Shown here piece by piece: positions 8,061 through 17,646 of a stretch of 64,000 nucleotides of DNA. The notes below the pieces were generated by a model that did no database searches, had not been told where the DNA came from, and saw nothing but the letters and a program-made list of their open reading frames with translations. How positions within the stretch are numbered: position 1 is the stretch's first letter; the number at the start of each line of letters is the position of its first letter. The position numbers were made by a program, and so were the translations under genes. The DNA is taken from NCBI RefSeq assembly GCF_008373755.1, contig NZ_VUJV01000001.1:1134883-1198882 (forward strand). The letters run 5' to 3'. This DNA is from Nocardioides humilatus (GTDB lineage Bacteria; Actinomycetota; Actinomycetes; Propionibacteriales; Nocardioidaceae).

Positions 8061-11000
8061 ATGGTCCGCGAGCCCCTCCACTCGCCCTCCAACCCGATCC
8101 GGCTCGTGACAGCATCGAGCCTTTTCGACGGCCACGACGCCGCCATCAACATCATGCGGCGCATCTTCCAGGCGCAGGGCTGCGAGGTCATCCACCTCGG
8201 CCACAACCGCTCGGTCGCCGAGATCGTCGAGGCCGCGCTCGAGGAGGACGTCCAGGGCGTCGCCGTGTCGTCCTACCAGGGCGGCCACGTGGAGTACTTC
8301 GAGTACCTCGTCCAGCAGCTGCGCGACCGCGGCGCCGGCCACGTCAAGGTCGTCGGCGGCGGCGGTGGGGTCATCGTCCAGGACGAGATCGACCGGCTGC
8401 GCACCTCTGGCGTCACCATCTTCTCCCCCGAGGACGGCCAGCGGATGGGCCTGCCGGGGATGATCAACTCCGTCGTCCGCGCCTGCGACCACGACCTCTG
8501 GGAGACCAGCGCGGTCAGCGCCGACGACGTCATCGCCGGCAACCGCACGGCCCTGTCGCGGATGATCACGGGCGTCGAGACCGGCCATGTCGACGACGCG
8601 ACGCTCGCGCAGCTGCGCGAGGCCGCGACGGCCCGCCCGGTCCCCGTCCTCGGCATCACCGGCACCGGCGGTAGCGGCAAGAGCTCGCTCACCGACGAGC
8701 TCGTCCGCCGGATCCGGATGGACCAGCACGACCAGCTCCGCGTCGCCGTACTGGCTGTCGATCCGACCCGGCGCAAGGGCGGCGGCGCCCTGCTCGGCGA
8801 CCGGATCCGGATGAACAGCCTCGACCTCGACGGTCCCGGGCTCGACCGCGACCGGGTCTTCTTCCGCAGCCTTGCCACGCGCGGCGCCCACGAGCTCCCG
8901 TCCCACCTGAGCGATGTCATCGCCGCGACCAAGGCGGCCGGCTTCGACCTGGTCATCGTCGAGACGCCCGGCATCGGCCAGGGCGACGCGGCCGTGGTGC
9001 CGTTCGTCGACACCAGCCTCTACGTCATGACGCCGGAGTACGGCGCCGCCTCCCAGCTCGAGAAGATCGACATGCTCGACTTCGCCGACGCCGTGGCGAT
9101 CAACAAGTTCGAGCGTCGCGGCGCCCAGGACGCGCTGCGCGAGGTGGCCCGCCAGCTCGTGCGCAACCGCGAGGCCTTCAGCCAGCGGCCCGAGGACATG
9201 CCGGTCTTCGGCACGTCGGCAGCGACCTTCGACGACGACGGCGTCACCGCGCTCTACCAGTTCCTCCGCGGCCTGCTCGCCGACCAGGGACTCCATGTCG
9301 GCCCGAGCACCCTCCCGGCCGTCGACCACAAGCTCTCGACGCGGATCCAGCAGGTGCTGCCGCCCGAGCGGGTCCGCTACCTCGCCGAGATCGCGGGCAC
9401 CGTCCGCAACTACCACCAGACCACCGACGAGCTCGTTGAGCAGGCGCGGCGCGCGCAGCGGTTCGCCGTCGTCGCGGCCGAGGTGCCCGAGGCCAAGGAG
9501 CTCGCCCAGCAGGCCGTGCACGCGCTGCCCGACGAGGTCCAGGGGCAGCTCGCCGACTGGCCGACGGTGGTCGAGAAGTACGCCGCCGACGTCGGCCACG
9601 AGTCGCTGTCGGGCAACAAGATCCCCCGGGTCGCCGTACCCCAGTACGACGACCACGGCGAGCTCGTGCGGTTCTGGCGCCGCGAGAACCTCCCGGGCAA
9701 CTTCCCCTACACAGCGGGCGTCTTCCCCTACAAGCGCGCCAACGAGGACCCCGCGCGGATGTTCGCGGGCGAGGGCGACCCGTTCCGCACCAACCGTCGC
9801 TTCAAGCTCCTCTCCGAGGACCAGCCCGCCACCCGCCTGTCGACGGCCTTCGACTCGGTGACGCTCTACGGCCGCGACCCGGCCGAGCGCCCTGACATCT
9901 ACGGCAAGGTCGGCACGTCGGGCGTCAGCGTCGCAACGCTGGAGGACATGAAGGCGCTCTACGACGGCTTCGACCTCACCTCGCCCACGACCTCGGTGTC
10001 GATGACGATCAACGGCCCGGCCCCGACCGTGCTCGCGTTCTTCCTCAACACGGTGATCGACCAGGCCCGCGAGAAGGGCATGGATGCAGCCGAGGCGTTG
10101 CGGGTCGTCCGCGGCACGGTGCAGGCCGACATCCTCAAGGAGGACCAGGGGCAGAACACCTGCCTGTTCTCCACGGAGTTCTCGCTGCGCTGCATGGCCG
10201 ACATCCAGGAGTGGTTCATCGACCACCAGGTGCGCAACTTCTACTCGGTCTCCATCTCCGGCTATCACATCGCCGAGGCGGGTGCTAACCCCATCAGCCA
10301 GCTCGCGTTCACGCTGGCCAACGGCTTCACCTACGTCGAGTCCTACCTCGCGCGCGGCATGGACATCGACGACTTCGCGCCCAACCTGTCGTTCTTCTTC
10401 TCCAACGGCATGGACCCCGAATACACGGTGATGGGCCGGGTCGCCCGCCGCATCTGGGCGGTCGCGATGAAGGAGCGGTACGGCGCCAACGACCGCTCGC
10501 AGAAGCTGAAGTACCACGTGCAGACCTCCGGGCGGTCGCTGCACGCGCAGGAGATGGCGTTCAACGACATCCGCACCACGCTGCAGGCGCTGTGCGCGAT
10601 CTACGACAACGCCAACTCGCTACACACCAACGCCTACGACGAGGCCGTGACCACGCCGACCGACGAGTCCGTCCGTCGTGCGCTGGCGATCCAGATGATC
10701 ATCAACCGCGAGTGGGGCCTGGCCGTCAACGAGAACCCGCTCCAGGGCTCGTTCATCGTCGACCAGCTCACCGACCTGGTCGAGGAGGCCGTGCTCGCCG
10801 AGTTCGACCGGATCTCCGAGCGCGGCGGCGTGCTCGGCGCGATGGAGACCGGCTACCAGCGGGGCCGGATCCAGGACGAGTCGATGCTCTACGAGCACCG
10901 CAAGCACGACGGCTCGCTGCCGATCGTCGGCGTCAACACGTTCCGCAGCCGCGAGTCGGACGAGGGCACTCCCGAGCACGTCGAGCTCGCGCGGGCCACC

Positions 11001-11213
11001 GAGGACGAGAAGCGCTCCCAGCTCGATCGGGTCGAGACGTTCCGCACGGCCAACGCCGACGCCGCGGAAGCGGCCATCGCCCGGCTCAAGGAGGCCGCGA
11101 CCAACGGCGACAACGTGTTCGCCGTACTCATGGACGCAGCGCGGGTCTGCTCGCTCGGCCAGGTCACCGAGGCGTTCTTCGAGGTGGGCGGCCAGTACCG
11201 GCGCAACGTCTGA
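8061..11213 (+). CDS. icmF: Fused isobutyryl-CoA mutase IcmF
   Basis: A 1050-residue fusion catalysing adenosylcobalamin-dependent isomerisation of isobutyryl-CoA and n-butyryl-CoA (some members act on pivalyl-CoA). Domain order: B12-binding domain (about 10-150, motif DGHDAA and the GGGGGV loop), a MeaB-like G-protein chaperone with P-loop [12 protein letters not shown] at 198-209, then the mutase barrel to the end. [11 protein letters not shown] and [11 protein letters not shown] in the barrel are typical of IcmF and differ from methylmalonyl-CoA mutase. I start at ATG 8061, which has GAGGTGA upstream; the frame begins at 8025. It links branched-chain and C4 acyl-CoA metabolism and is preceded by a conspicuous operator. 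Confidence 0.96.
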   Translation: MVREPLHSPSNPIRLVTASSLFDGHDAAINIMRRIFQAQGCEVIHLGHNRSVAEIVEAALEEDVQGVAVSSYQGGHVEYFEYLVQQLRDRGAGHVKVVGGGGGVIVQDEIDRLRTSGVTIFSPEDGQRMGLPGMINSVVRACDHDLWETSAVSADDVIAGNRTALSRMITGVETGHVDDATLAQLREAATARPVPVLGITGTGGSGKSSLTDELVRRIRMDQHDQLRVAVLAVDPTRRKGGGALLGDRIRMNSLDLDGPGLDRDRVFFRSLATRGAHELPSHLSDVIAATKAAGFDLVIVETPGIGQGDAAVVPFVDTSLYVMTPEYGAASQLEKIDMLDFADAVAINKFERRGAQDALREVARQLVRNREAFSQRPEDMPVFGTSAATFDDDGVTALYQFLRGLLADQGLHVGPSTLPAVDHKLSTRIQQVLPPERVRYLAEIAGTVRNYHQTTDELVEQARRAQRFAVVAAEVPEAKELAQQAVHALPDEVQGQLADWPTVVEKYAADVGHESLSGNKIPRVAVPQYDDHGELVRFWRRENLPGNFPYTAGVFPYKRANEDPARMFAGEGDPFRTNRRFKLLSEDQPATRLSTAFDSVTLYGRDPAERPDIYGKVGTSGVSVATLEDMKALYDGFDLTSPTTSVSMTINGPAPTVLAFFLNTVIDQAREKGMDAAEALRVVRGTVQADILKEDQGQNTCLFSTEFSLRCMADIQEWFIDHQVRNFYSVSISGYHIAEAGANPISQLAFTLANGFTYVESYLARGMDIDDFAPNLSFFFSNGMDPEYTVMGRVARRIWAVAMKERYGANDRSQKLKYHVQTSGRSLHAQEMAFNDIRTTLQALCAIYDNANSLHTNAYDEAVTTPTDESVRRALAIQMIINREWGLAVNENPLQGSFIVDQLTDLVEEAVLAEFDRISERGGVLGAMETGYQRGRIQDESMLYEHRKHDGSLPIVGVNTFRSRESDEGTPEHVELARATEDEKRSQLDRVETFRTANADAAEAAIARLKEAATNGDNVFAVLMDAARVCSLGQVTEAFFEVGGQYRRNV

Positions 11214-11321
11214 CGCCCGTCGCACCTGACGTACGGGTCCTGGTTTGAGGATTTTCGGACACCTGCGTCAGGTACGACGCTAGATTCCCCCGCGGGGGGC
11301 TCTAGAGAGAAGAGGTCGCGC

Positions 11322-11930
11322 ATGCGCACCATCCGTTCCATCGTCGCCGTCTTCGCACTCCTGCTCGTGGTCTCCGGGTGTGGCGATGACGACAAGGACA
11401 GCAAGGATTCCGCCAAGGACTCCTCGGACACCTCGGGCGACAACACCGACGACACGTCCGGTGACGACACCGGCGAAGACACGGGTGATGACTCCGGGGA
11501 CGACTCCGGGGATGACACCGGCGGCGCGCTGAAGGGCGGCTGCGACTACGTCTCCGACGACGCGGCCTCAGCCGCGATGGGCCTGCCCGTCACGGGCAAC
11601 GACTCGAGCGTCGGCGGAGCAGCGATCTGCACCTACGCCACCAACGACGGCCTCGGCAACATCAACGTGACCGTGAAGCAGGAGACCGGGACGTTCGACG
11701 CCACCGTCGCTGCGACCGAGAGCGTGGGCGGCCCGAGCACGCCGCTGCCCGGCGTCGGCGACGAGGCCGCGGTCATGGGGAGCACGACCTACAACGTGCC
11801 GCAGGGGATCGTCATCGCGCAGGCCGGCGACAAGATCATCTCGGTCATCGTGACCGCTGGCGTGGCGACCGAGGACGAGGCCCGCGCAGCAGCGACCGCC
11901 GTGGCCACCGAGGTCGTCGCCAACATCTGA
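11322..11930 (+). CDS. Secreted lipoprotein with Asp/Ser/Thr linker
   Basis: A 202-residue lipoprotein. The signal peptide ends in the lipobox LVVSGC (Cys at about residue 21), followed by a 45-residue linker of Asp, Ser, Thr, Gly and Lys. A globular domain of about 130 residues contains two cysteines (GGCDYVS and AICTYA), a pattern seen in DUF3558-like actinobacterial lipoproteins; the family link is tentative. AGAAGAGG lies upstream of the ATG. It stands alone between icmF and a convergent membrane gene. Function unknown. Confidence 0.82.
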   Translation: MRTIRSIVAVFALLLVVSGCGDDDKDSKDSAKDSSDTSGDNTDDTSGDDTGEDTGDDSGDDSGDDTGGALKGGCDYVSDDAASAAMGLPVTGNDSSVGGAAICTYATNDGLGNINVTVKQETGTFDATVAATESVGGPSTPLPGVGDEAAVMGSTTYNVPQGIVIAQAGDKIISVIVTAGVATEDEARAAATAVATEVVANI

Positions 11931-11956
11931 GCGACCCTCGCCTGAGCTCCCCAGCG

Positions 11957-12316
11957 TCACTCGTTCTCGACGAGGACGCGGATGCTGGGGAGCAGCGCGA
12001 GCGCGTTGACGACGATCGAGAACGTGACGAACATCCAGGCCCACGTCTCGTGGCCGGAGTCCCACAGCGCGAGGGTCGCCAGGCTGAAGACGATCACCTT
12101 GGCGACCGGACGGAACACCGGCCCGCCGTAGGCCGCCTTGGGCGAGGCGAAGAAGTACCAGCCGAGCATCGCCACCAGAGGAAGCAGCCAGACCAGCACC
12201 CAACCCGGGTCGTGCTGCCATCCCCAGATGCCGAACGCTGCCATTGCCAGCAGTTCGTCGACGAAAACCAGTGCCAGCACGATCCACCCGAAGATTGCCA
12301 CGTGCAGATGATGCAC
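11957..12316 (-). CDS. YrdB/DUF2568-family small membrane protein
   Basis: A 119-residue membrane protein with four hydrophobic segments, resembling the YrdB (DUF2568) family by the ELLAMAAFGIWGW and FASPKAAYGG blocks. The usable starts are GTG at 12316 or GTG at 12301; neither has a clear ribosome binding site. The much longer open frame to 13339 is antisense to the amine oxidase and is not a gene. The start is only 25 bases from the divergent amine oxidase start, so at least one of the two is probably leaderless. Function unknown. Confidence 0.7.
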   Translation of the reverse strand: MHHLHVAIFGWIVLALVFVDELLAMAAFGIWGWQHDPGWVLVWLLPLVAMLGWYFFASPKAAYGGPVFRPVAKVIVFSLATLALWDSGHETWAWMFVTFSIVVNALALLPSIRVLVENE

Positions 12317-12341
12317 TGCCGGGATCCGGCATGCTGGCACC

Positions 12342-13544
12342 GTGCGGATCGGCGTGGTGGGTGCGGGCCTGGCGGGACTGTCGTGCGCATGGACGCTGCA
12401 CCGGCAAGGGCACGACGTGGTGGTCCTCGAGGCGCGCGACCGGGTGGGCGGCCGGACCTGGTCGACGACGCTCCCCAACGGTGTGGTGGTCGAGCGCGGC
12501 GGTGAGTGGATCGACGCCGACCAGCACACGATCCGGCGGTTCTGCGCCGAGCTCGGGTTGCCGCTGGCACCGCACGGGGTGCGCTTCCACCGGCGCCGGG
12601 TGGGCGGCGAGGTGCCGACCCTCGCCGGGCTCGAGCGCACCCTGGCCGCCGTCGGCGCGCACGTCCCGGCGACCGACACGACGGTCGCCGCCGCGTTCGA
12701 GGCCGCGCTCGGAGGTGAGTACGCCGGCACGCCCGCCTTCCTGCGCATCGCGACGTCGACCGCGGGCGACCCCTCAGCGGCGAGCGCGCGCTTCCACGTC
12801 GCACGCGCCGAGGGCGCGCGGCTCGATGCCGCCGCCCGCGTGGTCGGCGGCAACCAGCGGATCGCGCTGGCGATGGCCGAGGAGCTCGGCGACCGGGTGC
12901 GGCTCGGCACGCCCGTGCGCGACATCGGGGTCGACGGCCAGCGCGCGGTGATGACGACCCAGGACGAGGCGTTCGCGGTGGACCGGGTCGTGGTCGCCGT
13001 ACCCCTGGCGTTGCTGGACGAGCTGGCCTGGGACCCGGGCTTCCCCGCGGAGTGGCGCGCGGGGCTGGAGGGCCTGACGACCGGCGTCGCCGTGAAGCTT
13101 TCCGTGTCGACGGTCGGATCCGTTCGGCCCGACGGCGTCCAGCACGCCTCGCTCCCGTGGTGGGCGTGGAACTCCCTCGACCCGGCCGGCGACAGCGGGG
13201 TGCCGGCTGTGTCGTGCTTCGCCGGCGGTGCCGACGCGCGTGCGGCGCTCGGGGTCGAGACAGGCCCGGGCCGATGGCTCGACGAGCTCGCCAGGCTGCG
13301 GCCGGACCTCGACCTGGTGGCCGACGACGCCGTCCTCACCGACTGGGCGAGCGAAAAGTGGACCCGCGGCGGCTACTCCTACGTGCTGGCCGGCCGGGCG
13401 GCCGAGGCGGCCGCGCTGCTCCAGCGGCCGTGCGGCCCCCTGGTGCTGGCCGGCGAGCACACCGCCGGAGCCCACTCGGGCACGATGGAGGGCGCGCTCC
13501 GCAGCGGTGTCCGTGCGGCGCAGGCCGTGCTTGACGTCAGGTAG
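12342..13544 (+). CDS. Flavin monoamine oxidase family protein
   Basis: A 400-residue FAD-dependent amine oxidase. The N-terminal dinucleotide fold GAGLAGLSCAW is followed by EARDRVGGRTW, the second FAD motif of the family, and the C-terminal FAD motif ends in GEHTAGAHSGTMEGALRSG. Family members deaminate primary amines or desaturate polyisoprenoids. Length fits the bacterial family. The GTG start has no clear ribosome binding site. The gene ends inside an 11-bp inverted repeat shared with the convergent hydrolase gene. Substrate unknown. Confidence 0.88.
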   Translation: MRIGVVGAGLAGLSCAWTLHRQGHDVVVLEARDRVGGRTWSTTLPNGVVVERGGEWIDADQHTIRRFCAELGLPLAPHGVRFHRRRVGGEVPTLAGLERTLAAVGAHVPATDTTVAAAFEAALGGEYAGTPAFLRIATSTAGDPSAASARFHVARAEGARLDAAARVVGGNQRIALAMAEELGDRVRLGTPVRDIGVDGQRAVMTTQDEAFAVDRVVVAVPLALLDELAWDPGFPAEWRAGLEGLTTGVAVKLSVSTVGSVRPDGVQHASLPWWAWNSLDPAGDSGVPAVSCFAGGADARAALGVETGPGRWLDELARLRPDLDLVADDAVLTDWASEKWTRGGYSYVLAGRAAEAAALLQRPCGPLVLAGEHTAGAHSGTMEGALRSGVRAAQAVLDVR

Positions 13545-13564
13545 CTGACGTCCCTACCTGACGT
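13534..13564. terminator. Bidirectional terminator built from two stop regions
   Basis: ACGTCAGGTAG (13534-13544) and CTACCTGACGT (13554-13564) are perfect 11-base arms with a 9-base loop. Each arm includes the TAG stop codon of its own gene, and both genes end in the same Val-Arg-stop codons. There is no U-tract, as is usual for GC-rich actinobacteria. Confidence 0.75.
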
Positions 13565-14534
13565 TGCGCAGGGCCGGGTCGGCCGCCAGCTCGACGACGT
13601 CGTCGACCATGTCGAGGAAGAGCGGCTTCCAGCGCTCGAGGTCCAGGATCAAAGACACGTGGCCGCCGGGCGACTCCCGCACGATCGCGTCGGGGATCTG
13701 CTCGGCCAGCTGGCGCTGGCGAGAGGTCGGGATCGCGTGGTCCTTCGCGGTCACCAGGACACCGGTCGGCACGTCCACGTCTCCGATCCAGCCGGTCGAG
13801 TCGAACCGCCCGAGCTCAGCCATGACGACCGGGAACGCCCAGAGGCTGGTCAGCTTCAGCTCGGAGAGGGCCCAGTCACGCAGGCCGGCGAGCGCGAGCT
13901 CCTCGGCCGGGGTCGCGTTCTCGGCGTGGACGCGGACCTTGTCGGCCGCGGCCGAGAGCAGGCCGGCGTTGAGGATGCGGAGGGTCTGGAAGAAGACCCG
14001 CTCACCGAGGTGCCCCTCCCAGTGCGACGAGGTCGAGCAGAGCATCAGGCCGGCCACCCGCTCGGGATGGCGCTGCCACATCACCTGCGCGCTGGCGCCG
14101 CCCATCGAGTAGCCGATGACGATCGCCTTGTCGATGCCGAGCACGTCGAGCACGGCGGCCGCGTCGTCGGCGCAGTCGTCGATGAGGAAGTCGGCCGAGC
14201 GGATCCCCCGACCGTGCCAGCGCTGGTCGAAAGTCACGACGCGGTAGCGCTTGCTGAGGTCGTCGAGCACGGTGAACCAGGTCAGCGCGCCGGTCGTGGC
14301 GATGCCGTGCATGAGCAGCAGCGTCGGGGCGTCCGGCGTCGGCCCGGGGATGTCGAGCACATGGGTCGTCCCTCGCCCGGGCAGCTCGACGGCCTTCCCC
14401 GGCGGCGGGATCGGGACGTCCGGCGTCGCCTCGTCGGTGGCGGCACGGAGGGTGCGCAGGGCGACCCGTCCCGAGAAGCGCGCGGCGCTCCCGCCGGTCC
14501 GAGCTGCGTGCCGGCCGATGGTCTTGAAGGTCAT
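13554..14534 (-). CDS. Alpha/beta-hydrolase, last gene of the neutral-lipid operon
   Basis: A 326-residue alpha/beta-hydrolase. The oxyanion motif MHGIATTG, nucleophile elbow GYSMGG, a catalytic-type Asp in TAKDHAIP and the His in SPGGHVSL are all visible. The ATG at 14534 overlaps the stop of the WS/DGAT gene (ATGA) and AGGAG lies six bases upstream; the longer open frame upstream is antisense noise. A membrane-proximal lipase or esterase role on lipids made by the operon is likely from context. It may work against the synthase as a lipid-mobilising enzyme. Confidence 0.88.
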   Translation of the reverse strand: MTFKTIGRHAARTGGSAARFSGRVALRTLRAATDEATPDVPIPPPGKAVELPGRGTTHVLDIPGPTPDAPTLLLMHGIATTGALTWFTVLDDLSKRYRVVTFDQRWHGRGIRSADFLIDDCADDAAAVLDVLGIDKAIVIGYSMGGASAQVMWQRHPERVAGLMLCSTSSHWEGHLGERVFFQTLRILNAGLLSAAADKVRVHAENATPAEELALAGLRDWALSELKLTSLWAFPVVMAELGRFDSTGWIGDVDVPTGVLVTAKDHAIPTSRQRQLAEQIPDAIVRESPGGHVSLILDLERWKPLFLDMVDDVVELAADPALRNVR

Positions 14535-16000
14535 GCAGTCTCCTGGTCGGCGGTCGCGTCGTGGGCGACCGGTGGGGCGGTCAGCTCCTCCGGCTCCGGT
14601 TCGCCGATCAGCTCGGCGAGCGCGGCCGGGAAGAGTGCCGCAAGCTCCTCGACGTCCGGCAGCAGGTCCGGGCAGGCGAGGAGCGAGAAGTTCATGTGGT
14701 CGATGTAGGACCAGACGGTCACGTTGAGCCCGATGCCCTCGGTCAGCGGCCCGACGCTGAAGACGTCGGAGAGCTGAGAACCGGCGATCTTCACTCGCTC
14801 GCGCGGACCGGGCACGTTGGACACGATCGCGTTGAAGGCGGCGGGGTGGAATCGCGCCCCGCGCATCCGCGAGTAGGCCCGGACGGCAGCGGCGAACGGC
14901 GCTGGCGGCGCGAACTGCGACCAATCCATCAGCGCCGAGCCGAGCCGCTGGTTGATCGCCTTCGCGTGACGCGTCGTGATGGAGATCTTCCGCAGCCGTT
15001 CGACCGGGTCGTCGATGTCGGTCGCCAGGGTCGTGAAGAGGTTGGAGACGTTGTTGCCCATCAGGCGGGGCTCGATGTCGTTGGCGTCGAGACCGACCGG
15101 CACTCCGGCGAGCAGCGAGCTGCGCGGGTGCTCGTCGTGGGCGGCGAGCCACATCCGCAGCGCACCCGACGTCACGCCGAGCACCACGTCGTTGAGGGTG
15201 AGGCCCTCGATCTCGGTGCGGGCGGCGCGCGCCCGCTTCAGCTCGGCGAGCGGGATCGTCACGGTCGCGAAGGTGCGGCGGTGCGTGAGCGGCCCGTTGA
15301 ACGAGGTGCGCGGCGCGTCCTTGACCGGGGTCGGCACCCGACCGTCCATGGCGCGGCGGTAACGGAACACCGCCCGCACTCCGCGGAACGTGTTGGCGAT
15401 CAGGCGCGGGAAGTCGAGGATCTGGCGCGCGCCGTCGCGCAGCGCGTGCCGGATCAGGAGGCTGTCGCTCGGGTCGTCGACGCCGTCGTGCTTCTCGCCC
15501 CGCACGGACGGTCGCACGTCGGTGGAGCTGACGTCCATGACGTTGGCGAGCATCGCGTTGGCGGCGAGCCCGTCGGCCAGCGCGTGGTGGATCTTGCCGA
15601 CGATCGCCACCTTCCCGTCCGGCAGTCCCTCGCAGAGGTGGAGCTCCCAGAGCGGCACGCTGCGGTCGAGCGGGGTGCTGCAGATCTCGCCGATCAGCTT
15701 CTCGAGGTCACGCATGGTGCCCTCGCCGCCGATGTCGTGGTGGAAGAAGTGACGCTTCGGGTCGATCGTGCGCTGCGTGACGAGGACGGGGTGGTTGAGC
15801 CGGAACGGGACCTGCACCACGCGACGGCGCATGGGCGGCAGCAGGCGCAGCCGCTCGGTCATCTTCTCGATGAGGTTGTCGAACGTGTTGTCGGTGGAGG
15901 GGTCGAGGATCGCGATCTTCAGGGTGTGCATGTGCATCGACGGGGTCTCCATGTAGAGGAAACCCGCGTCGAAGCCCGACATCCTGGTGATCGAGGCCAT
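14531..16000 (-). CDS. Wax ester synthase/diacylglycerol acyltransferase (WS/DGAT)
   Basis: A 489-residue acyltransferase that makes triacylglycerol or wax esters from acyl-CoA and diacylglycerol or fatty alcohol. The catalytic HHALADG (H138, H139, D143, G144) matches the family HHxxxDG motif, and the PLWELHL and SNVPGPRER blocks are characteristic. Length fits the family. Its ATG overlaps the ligase stop by one base (TGATG) and its stop overlaps the next start (ATGA). The enzyme probably sits at the membrane or lipid-body surface. It is the central enzyme of the operon controlled by the KstR-type box at 19285. Confidence 0.94.
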   Translation of the reverse strand: MASITRMSGFDAGFLYMETPSMHMHTLKIAILDPSTDNTFDNLIEKMTERLRLLPPMRRRVVQVPFRLNHPVLVTQRTIDPKRHFFHHDIGGEGTMRDLEKLIGEICSTPLDRSVPLWELHLCEGLPDGKVAIVGKIHHALADGLAANAMLANVMDVSSTDVRPSVRGEKHDGVDDPSDSLLIRHALRDGARQILDFPRLIANTFRGVRAVFRYRRAMDGRVPTPVKDAPRTSFNGPLTHRRTFATVTIPLAELKRARAARTEIEGLTLNDVVLGVTSGALRMWLAAHDEHPRSSLLAGVPVGLDANDIEPRLMGNNVSNLFTTLATDIDDPVERLRKISITTRHAKAINQRLGSALMDWSQFAPPAPFAAAVRAYSRMRGARFHPAAFNAIVSNVPGPRERVKIAGSQLSDVFSVGPLTEGIGLNVTVWSYIDHMNFSLLACPDLLPDVEELAALFPAALAELIGEPEPEELTAPPVAHDATADQETA

Positions 16001-17646
16001 CAGCTCACTCCCGGAAGCTCTCTGACGACGACCTTGCCCGAGGCGTTGCGAGGCAGCGCGTCGAGCACGACGACGTCACGCGGCACCTTGTAGCCGGCGA
16101 GCCGACCCTTCACGTGGGCGCGCACGCTGTCGGCGTCGAGCGCCTCGCCCTGCGTCGGTACGACGTAAGCGGCGAGCCGTTGCCCGAACGCCTCGTCGTC
16201 GACGCCCACCACCACGACCTCCCGCACCGCGGGCAGCTCACCGATGGCGCGCTCGACCTCGATCGGGTAGACGTTCTCACCGCCCGACACGATCATGTCG
16301 TCGTCACGGCCCACGACGTAGAGCCGGCCCTCGGCGTCCATCCGGCCGACGTCGCCGGAGACCATGTAGCCCTCGAGCGACGCCTTGGTGTCGCCGGAGG
16401 TGTAGCCGTCGAACTGCGAGGCGCCCTTCACGACGATCCGGCCGACCTCGCCGGTCTTCACGTCGCGCCCGTCGTCGTCGACCAAGCGCACCGTGGTCCC
16501 GGTGACCGGACGGCCGGCGGTGTCGGAGGCGTGCCGCAGGTCGGCGGGCACCGCGACGCTGATCTGGCCCGCCTCGGTGGCGTTGTAGCTGTTGTAGACC
16601 TTGTCGCCGAAGCGGTCCATGAACGCGATGACCGCCTCACCGCGCATCCGGGAACCGCTGGCGGTCACGAAGCGCACGGAGTCGAGCGTGTAGCGGTCGA
16701 GCACCTCGGCGGGCAGCTCCATCGCGCGCTCGAGCATCACCGGCACCAGCGCGATGCCGGTGGCCCGGTGCTGGTCGGCGAGGGCGAGCATCGCCTCGGG
16801 GTCGAACTTCCGGCGCAGCACCACGGTGCAGGCCATCGTCGCGCCGATCACGAGCTGGCCGAAGCCCCACGCGTGGAAGGTCGGCGCGGCGACGACGACG
16901 GTCTCCTCGCCGTGCCACGGGATGCGCTCGAGCATGGCCGCCAGCTCGTCCGGCCCGCCGCCGCTGCGGTTGGCGCCCTTCGGCGTGCCGGTCGTGCCCG
17001 ACGTCAGGAGCACGACGCGGCCCGGCTTGCGGACTGGCGGCTTGGAGCCTCGGTGACGGTCGATCAGCTGGTCGACGGTCGGCAGCTCCCGGGTCGCGGT
17101 CGCGTCGTCGACCCACGCGAGCACCTCGGTGAGGCCGGGGATCCGGGACCGTGCGTCGGCGACGAGACCGGCGAACTCCTCGTCGTAGATGATCAGGGAG
17201 GACTTCTCACGCTCGAGCACGTCGGCCAGCTGCGGCGCGGAGAAGCCGGTGTTGAGCAGCAGGGCGGGCACGCCGAGGCGTCCCGCGGCGAGCAGGGCAT
17301 CGACGAAGCCGCGGTGGTTGCGGCACAGGATCGCGACCGACGACGGCGGCGTGCCGTCAAGGGCGGTGAGCCCGACGGCGAACGCGTCGGCGCGCACCTG
17401 GATCTCGCTCCACGTGAGCGAGCCGCGCTCGTCGATCAGGCCGACGCCGTCGGGGCGGCGGTTGGCCGCGAGCGCGAAGCCCGTCGTCGCGTGTGGTCCG
17501 TAGCGACGCAGGATCTGGGTCATCCCGATGTAGCGGTCGGGCCGCATCGGGCCGATCATCCGGCTCCGGAGCAGGTGACCGGTCGCCCAGAGCTGGGTGC
17601 GCAGCTTGCCCCGCTCCTTCGCCGGCCCCGTCGTCGATGGGGTCAT
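16000..17646 (-). CDS. Acyl-CoA synthetase, FadD type
   Basis: A 548-residue adenylating enzyme that activates a carboxylic acid to acyl-CoA. The AMP-binding P-loop TSGTTGTPKG, the YNATEAGQ adenine motif, SGDVGRMD, GRDDDMIVSGGENVYP and the C-terminal catalytic lysine in PRNASGKVV are all visible. I start at ATG 17646, which overlaps the acyltransferase stop (ATGA); the longer open frame is antisense to that gene. In the operon it probably supplies acyl-CoA for the acyltransferases on both sides. Fatty acid chain length, or a sterol side-chain acid, cannot be read from sequence. Confidence 0.93.
   Translation of the reverse strand: MTPSTTGPAKERGKLRTQLWATGHLLRSRMIGPMRPDRYIGMTQILRRYGPHATTGFALAANRRPDGVGLIDERGSLTWSEIQVRADAFAVGLTALDGTPPSSVAILCRNHRGFVDALLAAGRLGVPALLLNTGFSAPQLADVLEREKSSLIIYDEEFAGLVADARSRIPGLTEVLAWVDDATATRELPTVDQLIDRHRGSKPPVRKPGRVVLLTSGTTGTPKGANRSGGGPDELAAMLERIPWHGEETVVVAAPTFHAWGFGQLVIGATMACTVVLRRKFDPEAMLALADQHRATGIALVPVMLERAMELPAEVLDRYTLDSVRFVTASGSRMRGEAVIAFMDRFGDKVYNSYNATEAGQISVAVPADLRHASDTAGRPVTGTTVRLVDDDGRDVKTGEVGRIVVKGASQFDGYTSGDTKASLEGYMVSGDVGRMDAEGRLYVVGRDDDMIVSGGENVYPIEVERAIGELPAVREVVVVGVDDEAFGQRLAAYVVPTQGEALDADSVRAHVKGRLAGYKVPRDVVVLDALPRNASGKVVVRELPGVS

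Noticed and set aside
8043-10544. 833-codon frame antisense to icmF
   Set aside because: Low-complexity Val/Gly/Asp/Arg/His-rich translation with no domain; the plus strand carries a complete IcmF.
10932-10945. KstR-like AACACGTT core inside icmF
   Set aside because: The outer T and A of the consensus are missing and it is in the middle of coding sequence.
11946-11993. Inverted repeat GCTCCCCAGC / GCTGGGGAGC as terminator
   Set aside because: The arms are perfect but the 28-base loop is long and one arm is inside the DUF2568 gene; kept as a possibility only.
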